From positions 1 to 50,295 of the forward strand of contig ONRL01000045.1 in assembly GCA_900320225.1 (NCBI GenBank): a DNA stretch of 50,295 bases. Reading direction: 5' to 3'. Positions 23,796 to 31,823 of the stretch are shown in pieces (positions within the stretch are counted from its first letter, which is position 1; each line of letters begins with the position of its first letter). A model generated the notes under the pieces. The model was not told the origin of the DNA. It made no database searches and saw only the letters and a program-made list of their open reading frames with translations. The DNA is from an uncultured Lentisphaerota bacterium. GTDB taxonomy: Bacteria > Verrucomicrobiota > Kiritimatiellia > RFP12 > UBA1067. The position numbers were made by a program, and so were the translations under genes.

Positions 23796-24989
23796 TCAAC
23801 CTCCTTCGCATTCCGTCTTGTCTTGGTGCAAAAAGTATAGCAAATGGCAGGGATGGACGACAATCCTGTTCCTGCATTGCGAAACGAGCAGGAACGAGTC
23901 GCCGTCCAGCGGGCAGAGTGAGTTCCAGAGCGTGCTCTCCTTCGTGTTTTGGAACAGAGGCGGCACGGAGAGGACGCGCATCGTCGTGAAGCGTCCGTCC
24001 ACGATTTCGCTCTTCAGAACCGCCGCCACGCGGACGACGGAGGTGTGCAACTCGTTGCGCTTGAAATTCGCCGTCTCCTGCCAGGAGAGCAGGATGAAGT
24101 TTTCCGTCGCCGTGATGTAGGGCGCGCCGCCGTATGTCTTCTTCCAGTCGCGCGAAACGAGGAACGGGGAGAAACGGTCGGTCGAGGGACTGCCGACGGT
24201 GGCGGACCAATTGTTCGCCACACGTGAGCGGATGATCTCGGGATGCAGGTGCGTGCCCTTGCCGTTCGTCTCGATCGCGAGCCACCGCCAGTCGCCGAGT
24301 TGCAGCAGGACGGGCATCCCGTCGCGGCAACGCGGACTGTACGACGCCACGCGCACCGGTCCCCACGTGTCGCCGCCATCGGGCGATTCCATCACCGAGA
24401 TGTTCTGGTAGAGGCGCTTCCCGTCGACGTATGGCGTCTCGTCCGAGAAGTAGATCTGCACGTGGCCGTCCGCGCCCGGCAACACGAATGGCTCCCAGCA
24501 GCCGCGCCGGACGCCGTCCGAGAAGTTCTCGGAGCGGAAAATGACGCGTAGCTTCGACCAGGTGGCCCCGGCGTCATCGCTCGTCACGAAGCCGATCGAA
24601 TATGGATGAACGTCGGCGCGCTTGCCGTGTGGACGCAGGTTGCAGGCGAGGATGATGCGTCCTGAAGGAAGCTGCGCGAACTCGGCGTTGGCGAGCCCGA
24701 CGAAGATGCGGTTCGTGCCCGAGCCCGCTTCGAAGCGCGGGACGACCGTGCGCGGCAGCGACCATTCTTTCGTGTCCGAGCTGAAACGGATGGTCATGTT
24801 GCCACCGCGCGAATAGGCGGCCATGTAGCGTCCATCCGCAAGACGGCGGATGCGCGCGTAGCCGCCGGGGCCAAGGTCAACCGGCTGGCCCCACGTCGCC
24901 TGCAGCGGCGAAGGTTCCGATACGTCGCCCTCTGCCTCGACATTCCACGCGACCATCGCGGCAAGGCATGTCGCGAACAGCATTCTCAT
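23796..24989 (-). CDS. Sialidase-like (BNR/Asp-box) exported protein
   Basis: 397 codons from the ATG at 24989, chosen because AGAGG lies 8 nt upstream; an earlier ATG at 25010 has no Shine-Dalgarno. Signal peptide MRMLFATCLAAMVAWNVEA. The body is a beta-propeller with two clear Asp boxes, SDDAGATW (137-144) and SPDGGDTW (202-209), and GGYARIRRLADGR at the place of the FRIP-type arginine. Families of this fold include GH33 exo-sialidases and many related hydrolases, so sialic acid is only one candidate substrate. The last codons (Glu-Gly-Gly-stop) overlap the Shine-Dalgarno of the next gene. Confidence 0.75.
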   Translation of the reverse strand: MRMLFATCLAAMVAWNVEAEGDVSEPSPLQATWGQPVDLGPGGYARIRRLADGRYMAAYSRGGNMTIRFSSDTKEWSLPRTVVPRFEAGSGTNRIFVGLANAEFAQLPSGRIILACNLRPHGKRADVHPYSIGFVTSDDAGATWSKLRVIFRSENFSDGVRRGCWEPFVLPGADGHVQIYFSDETPYVDGKRLYQNISVMESPDGGDTWGPVRVASYSPRCRDGMPVLLQLGDWRWLAIETNGKGTHLHPEIIRSRVANNWSATVGSPSTDRFSPFLVSRDWKKTYGGAPYITATENFILLSWQETANFKRNELHTSVVRVAAVLKSEIVDGRFTTMRVLSVPPLFQNTKESTLWNSLCPLDGDSFLLVSQCRNRIVVHPCHLLYFLHQDKTECEGG

Positions 24990-25029
24990 CTTTATGGCCT
25001 CTTTCTTCATTTCGGATGTGAGGGATTTA

Positions 25030-26547
25030 TCAAACCCCTCTCACACCGCCAACAACTGAGCCGCGAGCCGCGATCACCGCCGCGACGCGCTGGGCGTCGG
25101 GCGTCATGTCGCGCGGCGAGAGGAGCGAGCCCACGATCACGCCGAGAAGCGACACCGACACGGCCGGAATCGCCGGTCCGCCGAAGGTCGCGTTGATCCA
25201 CGCCGCAAACGACGGAACCACGATGGTCGCCACGCCCAGCGTGGAGCCCGCCACCACCGACGCGAGCGCACCCTGCCATGTGGCGCGCTTCCAGAAGCGC
25301 CCCGCCAGCATGGCGACGGCCGCGCCCGGCAGAAACGCGCCGACGGCCTTCTGGATGTAGGCGATCATGTCGGTGACGAAGATCGTGATGGAGAACGCGA
25401 TCGCGAGCGCCACCAGAAGCGCGATGCGGCTCACGAGCGTGTATTTCTCCGGCGGAATCCTCCGTCCTGTCAGGGAGGGATAGACGTCCGTGAGGAGAAT
25501 CGTGATGCCAGAGATGGAACTTGACCCGCCGGAGCTGACAGCGGCGGAGAGTCCGCAGATGAGGAACATCAGTCCGAGCGCCGGACCGATCACTTGCGTC
25601 GCCATGTACGGGAAGGCGTGGTTCGGCGTGGCAAGGTGGTGTCCGTTATGCGTGGCGATCGCGAAGCAGCTCATGCCGATGATCGCCGTGACGATGCCCC
25701 AGCCGAACATCAGCGCGCCCTGGCCGAGAAACGCGCGGCGGGCCGTGCGCGCGTCACGCGCCGTGTAGATGCGCGTGCGGTTGCCGGGGCAGCCCAGCAC
25801 GCTCGTCGTCATCGCGAGGACGAGCGAGATGCCGGCCATCACGCCGTAGCTGCCGAGTCCGTAGAACCCCATTGCGCCGGACTTTCCGGCGGCAGCGTAC
25901 ACGCGGGCGATCTCGTCGTAGCCGCCCGCGAGCGGAATCGCCTTCCACGCGATGATCCCGAAGCCGAGGACGATCGCGCAGAACTGGATGACGTCCGCCT
26001 TCACCACCGCCACGTACCCGCCGATGAACACGTACGCGCCAAAGGCAAGCGCGGTGATGAGCTTGCACCAGATGGGGTCGATGCCGAACACGAACGAGAG
26101 GTACGTCGCGCCGCCCGTGATGTGGTTGCCGAGCCAGATGATCTCCGCCGCGAACATCGTAAAGCCCATCACCTGCCGGACGATCTTCTTGCCGCCGTAG
26201 TAGTACTGCGCCTCCTCGCTCATCGTGATGAATCCCTTCTCGCGCACGCCCGAGAAAGTTGAAAGCAGGAGAAGACCGATAGCCGATCCCGTGCAGAAGA
26301 GCGCCCCGCCCCAGGCGTGGCTGAAGCCGTCGCTGATCGCGCCAATCGTCGAACCCGTGCCGATGATCGTTGCGCCAAGCGTGCAGAAGATGAGGAACGC
26401 GTTCATGTCGCGTCCGCCCGTGACGAACTTCTCGCCGTCGTGGCGCCCCCGGCTGCCGAACCAGCCGATGGCCACGACGAACGCCATCCACAATACGATG
26501 CCGATGATGAAGCACGGCACCAACTTTGGATCAACCGTATAGGTCAT
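25030..26547 (-). CDS. Sodium:solute symporter (SSF family)
   Basis: 505 codons with about 13-14 hydrophobic segments. SSF signatures include GGRDMNAFLIFCTLGATIIG, GAISDGFSHAWG and the sodium-site region LMFLICGLSAAVSSGGSSSISG. The family co-transports sugars, sialic acids, amino acids or vitamins with Na+. The ATG at 26547 overlaps the stop of the alcohol dehydrogenase gene by 4 nt, and the sialidase-like gene follows, so it likely imports the sugar released or handled by this operon. The specific substrate is not visible. Confidence 0.88.
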   Translation of the reverse strand: MTYTVDPKLVPCFIIGIVLWMAFVVAIGWFGSRGRHDGEKFVTGGRDMNAFLIFCTLGATIIGTGSTIGAISDGFSHAWGGALFCTGSAIGLLLLSTFSGVREKGFITMSEEAQYYYGGKKIVRQVMGFTMFAAEIIWLGNHITGGATYLSFVFGIDPIWCKLITALAFGAYVFIGGYVAVVKADVIQFCAIVLGFGIIAWKAIPLAGGYDEIARVYAAAGKSGAMGFYGLGSYGVMAGISLVLAMTTSVLGCPGNRTRIYTARDARTARRAFLGQGALMFGWGIVTAIIGMSCFAIATHNGHHLATPNHAFPYMATQVIGPALGLMFLICGLSAAVSSGGSSSISGITILLTDVYPSLTGRRIPPEKYTLVSRIALLVALAIAFSITIFVTDMIAYIQKAVGAFLPGAAVAMLAGRFWKRATWQGALASVVAGSTLGVATIVVPSFAAWINATFGGPAIPAVSVSLLGVIVGSLLSPRDMTPDAQRVAAVIAARGSVVGGVRGV

Positions 26548-27653
26548 TGCTCAATCGCCTTCAGCGCCTCGCGCAGGCGCGGAACCGCGGACTCGCCGGC
26601 GGCCTTCATCTCGTCCGTGCGGCACATGTACTCCATGAACGCCGCAACGTCGTCATCGCCGAACGGAATGCCGAGATCGCCCATCGAGGCTGCGAGACCC
26701 CATCCGCGCAGACGTGCCGCGAACGCCCGCGCGTCGCCCATGCGCCCGTAGTACGCAAGCTGCAGCACAAGGCCAATGGCCACCAGTTCGCCGTGCGTAT
26801 ACTTCACCGCCTTGGCCGTGTAGCGCTCGCGCAGGAAGAAGTAGACCCAGTGCGCAAGGGCCGTCTGGCGCGCGCCGCCGGAGATGCCCGAGACCACGCC
26901 CGCGCCGACGACGGCCGAGAAGATGACGTCCTTCAGCGTCTGCGTGGGCTCGCCCTTGCGCAGGTCTTCGACGGCGGCGTCGAGCTTCGTGTCCAGTTCG
27001 CGGTAGATGTAGTCGGAGACGAGCGAGGCGATGCCGCAGGCGACGGGGTTGCCGACCGCGCCGGGCAGGGAGTTCCAGAACTCGATCTCGATCTTCTTCG
27101 CCATCGCGTCGCACGCGCCGGCCACCAGAAGCCGCGATGGCTGCTTCGCGAGGATCGTCAGGTCCAGGAGCGCGGCGGCGATCTCGCGGCGGAAGAACGA
27201 CGTGGAGATGTAGCGCCCCTCGGGCGTGTAGCAGGGAGCGATCGGCGTGAACGCGCAGCACGTCGCGGAGCTGGTGGGCATCGTGACGAGCGGCACGCCC
27301 GCGATGTCGGCGAGGCACTTCGAGAAGTCGAGCACGACTCCGCCGCCGCAGCCGATCACCATGTCGATGCCGTCCACCGCCCCCTTCTGCGCGAGGTCGA
27401 GCGCCGTCTCGCGGCAGCAGAATCCGTTGTACTTCAGCACCTTCGGCTCCACGCCCTCGGCCCGCAGCGATCCGGCGACCTTGTCGAAGCCGATCTCGTA
27501 GGTCGTGTCGTTACAGACGAAGAGCGGCTTTCGCCCAAAGCGAAGCACCTCTTCCGCGCAGCGTTCGAGGAGATGCTCCTCCATTCGGAAGCGTCCGCAT
27601 CCGAACTTGGACGCGACATCTTGTCCAACTGGGAATGAGTAGTCTTTATTCAT
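26544..27653 (-). CDS. Iron-containing (glycerol-dehydrogenase-like) alcohol dehydrogenase
   Basis: 369 codons from ATG 27653. The frame also opens at a TTG (27665), but that sits directly on the AAAGG. The NAD-binding loop is GCGGGVVLDFSK. Metal ligands are as in GldA-type enzymes: Asp in AGACDAMAKK, His in ALAHWVYFFL and His in YTHGELVAIG. The enzyme probably interconverts a polyol or deoxysugar and its keto form with NAD. It overlaps the symporter by 4 nt and follows the DUF1080 gene by 17 bp, placing it in the catabolic operon. Confidence 0.85.
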   Translation of the reverse strand: MNKDYSFPVGQDVASKFGCGRFRMEEHLLERCAEEVLRFGRKPLFVCNDTTYEIGFDKVAGSLRAEGVEPKVLKYNGFCCRETALDLAQKGAVDGIDMVIGCGGGVVLDFSKCLADIAGVPLVTMPTSSATCCAFTPIAPCYTPEGRYISTSFFRREIAAALLDLTILAKQPSRLLVAGACDAMAKKIEIEFWNSLPGAVGNPVACGIASLVSDYIYRELDTKLDAAVEDLRKGEPTQTLKDVIFSAVVGAGVVSGISGGARQTALAHWVYFFLRERYTAKAVKYTHGELVAIGLVLQLAYYGRMGDARAFAARLRGWGLAASMGDLGIPFGDDDVAAFMEYMCRTDEMKAAGESAVPRLREALKAIEQ

Positions 27654-27670
27654 CGGTAATTTCAACCTTT

Positions 27671-29180
27671 CTACAGTTCAATTTCGTAGACGGCATTCTC
27701 CGGAAGGCCGTCATGCTCCAAAAACATGAGAAAATACGCCGGCATGTAAACGACCTCTCCTGGGCTTCCGCCCTTGACGTCGGCTATGTGGAACCGCTTG
27801 TTGAGCTCTTTCGATGAATGAACCGTCCTTGTACTCGTAGAACGAGAGGCTGCCGTCCGCCGGACGCGGAAAGCCGGGTGACTCGCGCACGAACGCGAGG
27901 TCTTTCCCGTCGAACACCTGGATGCGACCCCGGTTCTCGCAGTTGTAGAGGCAGACCGAAGTGTAGACGTTGCCGTCGTGGAAGCAAATGTCGCCCGTGT
28001 GGCTGGCGTCCGAGTCGAGCACGTCCTCGAACACGACGTCGGAAACCCGTGTGCAAGGGCCGGACGGCCTCTTCGCAGGGCAGGAGAGGATTGGCGTCAG
28101 GACCATGTTGCGGAAGTCGCACCCGGAATGGTCCCCCTGCAGGATGATCGGGCCGAGCGAGTTCACGTTGGAATTCTTCGCCCCGCCGGTCACGCCGTAG
28201 ACCGGCGCGTTGTCCATCGTGACCTTCCCGTTCAGGATAATCGTGCAGTGGCGGTTCACGAACCAACAATCGACGTGCTGCCACTCGCCGAATTTCTTCT
28301 CGGCGGAAACGAGCGGCTCGAAGAGGCCACACAGGACGCCGCTGTTGCGGTTGTCGATCGCCCAACCGTAGGAGTCGCAGACGTTGATTTCGAAGTTTCC
28401 CCGCAGCCAGACGCCGGAGTTGCTCAGCTCCGGCAGGCGGAAGTCGAACGAGATCTTGCAGTCGCCATAATCACCCTTCTTGGTGCGGAGATTGCACCCG
28501 GCCACCCAGCCACCTGCAGGCGTAAGCTTGTGGGCCGTCGACAAAACCCCCTCCTTGAACGACCATTGGTTCGGCAGGCGATTTCCCTTCTGGTCTTCCT
28601 CCCAGTCGGCAAGGCCGTTCGCAAGAAGATCGACAGGCTTCCCGTAGACGGCCTTGTCCAAATCCGGCTCCGGACCGGGCGGAGGAATTCGCGTGCAGAC
28701 GAATGAGCCGAGGTCGACTTTCGTGCCCGTGATCGGCTGGGCCCAGTAGTTGAGGTCCTTCATTTCGACCTTGAGATGGTCGCTGTCGACGAGCGAGCAG
28801 AAGTACCACTTGAAATGCGTCTCGCGCCGCTGGACATACCGGTTCGCCCCCTTCAGGCTCGCAGGCGGGCCCTTGAGCGGCTGACGGAACGTGAAAACGC
28901 CCCCGGCGTAAGAAATCGTCTCAGGATACTGCAAGATACCCCAGCGCCAGAGCATCGACACATGCGGACGCCCGCCGCCGTCCCGGCTGAACGCGAACCA
29001 CACCGCTGGGTCAAACTTCTCGCCAGGCAGGTCCGCCGCCCAACGACCGAAGATCGGATCCTTTGCGCACGCCTCACACGCGCACACGTCGCCATTACGA
29101 CAAGTTCGCGCGGCGGTCATCGTCGCAGGAAGCGTGGCGGCGAGAGTCGCAAGTAGAGAGAAGCTAATTGCGTTTTTCAT
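27671..29180 (-). pseudogene. Exported DUF1080 (LamG-like) protein with C-terminal frameshift
   Basis: Signal peptide MKNAISFSLLATLAATLPAT. A Cys-containing stretch (CRNGDVCACEACAKDP) leads into a domain of unknown role, then a DUF1080/3-keto-disaccharide-hydrolase-like concanavalin fold (WSFKEGVLSTAH, SFDFRLPELSNSGVWLRGNF, GEWQHVDCWFVN). In the first frame YEYKDGSFIE near 27815 is followed by Arg-rich text ending at 27711. In the other frame a sensible end follows (KELNKRFHIADVKGG, EVVYMPAYFLMFLEHDG) to a TAG at 27671. A one-base error or mutation near 27815 explains it. The loss affects only the last 47 or so residues. First gene of the operon. Confidence 0.75.
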
Positions 29181-29331
29181 GCATCTTTCTTTCGTTCAAC
29201 GTAAGTGAAAGTGTATCAAAATAACTCCGTGTTGCCAAATCTTCATTGCGAGAATCTGGCGACACCTGAATTGCGCGGGGACACACATCCGGTGTATAAT
29301 ATCAATCGAATAACAACAAGGACGAAGACGG
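29181..29331 (+). promoter_or_regulatory. Divergent intergenic region with mannanase promoter
   Basis: TATAAT at 29295-29300 on the plus strand, preceded by GGTG. The AAGGA about 10 nt before the ATG at 29332 leaves a leader of about 25 nt. The other half is AT-rich and probably holds the minus-strand operon promoter, but I see no convincing pair of boxes there. Confidence 0.45.
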
Positions 29332-30675
29332 ATGAATGTGATCGAAAAGAGATATCCGAAGGCGCGCGTAGCCTCCTGGTGCGCGGCGCTGGCATTCGCG
29401 CTGACCACGGCTGCGTGGGCGGACGCACCGACGAATCAAACCGCCACGCCGCTGACGCCCCAGGCAAAGGCGGTGGTCGAGAACCTGCGCCGCATTGCGG
29501 ACGCGGGGCAGTTCGTGTATTCGTGGACGCATCCGTGGCAGGAGACGGATCCCGCGTTCCGCGCCGCAGACGGTGACGGATGGAGAGCGAAGGATCCGGA
29601 CGAATTCACGTTTTCGTCGCGCTTCAACGACCTGACCGGCGAGGAACCCGTGATGTACTTCGCGGACCTGCGGTTCGTCGTCGGCACGTACCTCGGCGAA
29701 GCGCAGTACGCGAAGAACCGCGCGTCGCTCACGGCGATGATCCGCAAGGCCTGGCACGACTACCATGCCGTGCCTGTGTTCAGCTGGCACGTCGAGAATC
29801 CCTACGTGCCGAGCGGCTGGAAGGACCCCAAACACGGCGAGGCCCCCTATCGGTACCGCCACAGTTCCAAGGGATACCCGCAGAAGAACAAGTACGTGTT
29901 CCGCGAGATTCTGGAGGGCACGGGCGACCCGTGCGGTTTCGGACGGCAGAAGTCATGCACGGCGTCCGCGCCTGTCACGACGAACGCGAACCCCCGCGCG
30001 TGGTATGACGCGCGCCTGGAGGAAATCGCGTCCTTCCTGGACGGACTGAAGGGAACGGACGGCACGCCGATTCCGGTCGTGGTGCGGCTCTTCCACGAAT
30101 GCGAGGACGACTGGCAGTGGTGGGGACTCGGATCCGCGAGCGTGAAGGAATATGTGGACCTCTTTCGGTACACGGTCACGCGCCTGCGTGAGCGGACGGG
30201 CGGCGCGCATCTCCTGTTCGCCTATTCGCCCGACCGCTACTGGTGGAACATGGGGGCCGAAGGCGACAACAATCCGCATTCGTTCATGGGACGCTATCCC
30301 GGCGACGGATTCGTTGACATCTTCGGCTACGACGACTATCAGATCGGCACGGAAACGAACATGCAAATCACTGTCAAGCGGCAGGAAAGCGCCATCCAGA
30401 AAATGCAGCAGATCACCGCCGAGGCGCGTCGACGCGGCAAGGTGTGCGGCCTGTTCGAGACCGGCGCGATCGGTTCAGCGCGTCCGGACTACTACGACTG
30501 GCTCTACAAGGCGCTCACGGCGGAAGGCGTAGGGTTCTCGTTCGTGAACCTGTGGGGCGGCTACGAGATTCCGCGTACGCCAGAGGGAAAGGAATGTCTG
30601 AAGCGCTTTCTCGCCCAGCCGAAGGTCCTCACCTTCCGCGACGGAATCGACCTCACGAATCCGAACTACCCATGA
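29332..30675 (+). CDS. GH26 beta-mannanase-like glycoside hydrolase
   Basis: 447 codons with a signal peptide ending near ADA (residue 32). GH26 hallmarks are clear: VVVRLFHECEDDWQWWG gives acid/base E256 after H255, with W261 and W263-W264, and GLFETGA gives nucleophile E376. WTHPW near 66-70 and FSWHVENP near 150 are substrate-cleft strands. GH26 enzymes cleave beta-1,4-mannan (a few act on mixed glucan or xylan). The protein is exported and stands alone on the plus strand. Its last 23 bases overlap the 3' end of the convergent membrane-protein gene. Confidence 0.9.
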   Translation: MNVIEKRYPKARVASWCAALAFALTTAAWADAPTNQTATPLTPQAKAVVENLRRIADAGQFVYSWTHPWQETDPAFRAADGDGWRAKDPDEFTFSSRFNDLTGEEPVMYFADLRFVVGTYLGEAQYAKNRASLTAMIRKAWHDYHAVPVFSWHVENPYVPSGWKDPKHGEAPYRYRHSSKGYPQKNKYVFREILEGTGDPCGFGRQKSCTASAPVTTNANPRAWYDARLEEIASFLDGLKGTDGTPIPVVVRLFHECEDDWQWWGLGSASVKEYVDLFRYTVTRLRERTGGAHLLFAYSPDRYWWNMGAEGDNNPHSFMGRYPGDGFVDIFGYDDYQIGTETNMQITVKRQESAIQKMQQITAEARRRGKVCGLFETGAIGSARPDYYDWLYKALTAEGVGFSFVNLWGGYEIPRTPEGKECLKRFLAQPKVLTFRDGIDLTNPNYP

Positions 30676-31819
30676 CGAGCTTCGGGTAAATCCACGCCGT
30701 CACGGCGGCGCATTCCACGCCAAACGGCAGATACCCGCCGAAGCCAATCAGCGGCATCTCCCAGATCTGGAAGCGGTGCACCCACGGCACCGCGTACACC
30801 CATTTCGCGGCGGCGTAGTAGTTCCACGTCTCCCAGCAGAACCCGCAGATCAACGCCGCAAGCGAGAAGCGGAAGAACACGGCCCAGTTGCCCTTCGCGA
30901 AGGAGTCCAGCACGCTCGGCTCCTTTAGCAGGTTCTGCACGAGGATGAACACCGCGAGCGGCGAAATCCAAAGAAACGGATAGGCGTACTGCGGGAAAAA
31001 GACGATGCCCGTCAAACCGATCGCCGACACCACGCCCAAGAACACGCACCAGCCCGGACGGCGCAAATTCACGCGCGCCATGCCGTCGTACGCCTCGTCC
31101 GCAAACGCGGGGAACGTATGCAGCCACGCCGCCACCGCGCACACGCCGGGCAGCACGGAAGCGAAACAGATCGTCGCGTAGAACGAATACTCGAAAGCGC
31201 CTAGATCGGCGATGCCCAGGTAGTACCAGTTCCACACGTAGCGGTTGAGGTACTCGAAGAACCACCAGAAGAGGGAACTCGCCGGGAAGGTGGCGAGGTA
31301 CGGCCAAAAGTGGTCCGTGAGCGGGGAGTGTCCGCTCCGCTTCACGCACAGCCCGTTCATGACGAGGATGAATCCGGTCCAGAGCGGGAAGTAGGAGCAA
31401 TGCACCTGGCACGGGCGGAACCAGTCGTAGCGGTGCCAGGAGAGCCACCAGCTCACGCCGAGGATCACGACGCCGAGCCACCCGAACCACGGGAATCGAG
31501 CAGGCGTGCGGTCGCGCAGGAGCGCGACCCTCCCGGCGCGCCAGGCCCGTTTGACGAACGGCTTCATGCACAGTACCGTGAAGAACACCATGCCCAAAAA
31601 CGCCCACCAGTTGAACGGACACCGGTAGTTCCAGAGTTTCTCGGTATGAAACCCGAAGTCCTCCGTGCGCGGCGGAAAATTCTTCACGCCCTCGAGGATT
31701 TCATGGTAGGACGCGCGGCTTGCGCCTTCGCTGGCATATTCACCCAGCAGGCAACAAGCCAGCGGCACGCCCACAAGGAGCGCCGCAAGAATGGCGTAGT
31801 GGAGGATGCGCTTGCCCAT
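30653..31819 (-). CDS. Polytopic membrane protein of unknown function
   Basis: 388 codons with about 8-9 hydrophobic segments, Trp- and Phe-rich. I do not recognise the family. Notable conserved-looking stretches are HRYDWFRPCQVHCSYFPLW, PASSLFWWFFEYLNRYVWNW and GFCWETWNYYAAAKWVYAVP, whose WE-W-Y pattern suggests a catalytic or ligand-binding membrane pocket. A hairpin insert (31510-31535) encodes GRVALLRDR in a loop between two membrane segments. The stop overlaps the convergent mannanase. It begins 4 bp after the HAD-FAD fusion gene would start downstream, so both are probably in one transcript with this gene first in position but not order: the fusion gene begins upstream of neither, each on the minus strand, fusion first. 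Confidence 0.6.
   Translation of the reverse strand: MGKRILHYAILAALLVGVPLACCLLGEYASEGASRASYHEILEGVKNFPPRTEDFGFHTEKLWNYRCPFNWWAFLGMVFFTVLCMKPFVKRAWRAGRVALLRDRTPARFPWFGWLGVVILGVSWWLSWHRYDWFRPCQVHCSYFPLWTGFILVMNGLCVKRSGHSPLTDHFWPYLATFPASSLFWWFFEYLNRYVWNWYYLGIADLGAFEYSFYATICFASVLPGVCAVAAWLHTFPAFADEAYDGMARVNLRRPGWCVFLGVVSAIGLTGIVFFPQYAYPFLWISPLAVFILVQNLLKEPSVLDSFAKGNWAVFFRFSLAALICGFCWETWNYYAAAKWVYAVPWVHRFQIWEMPLIGFGGYLPFGVECAAVTAWIYPKLVMGSSDS
31510..31535 (-). repeat. Palindromic microelement, AGGA-loop type, in the membrane-protein gene
   Basis: GGTCGCGC-AGGA-GCGCGACC with tail CTCCCG. Read as GRVALLRDR, a different phase from the YD-repeat copies. Confidence 0.75.
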
Positions 31820-31823
31820 TTCG

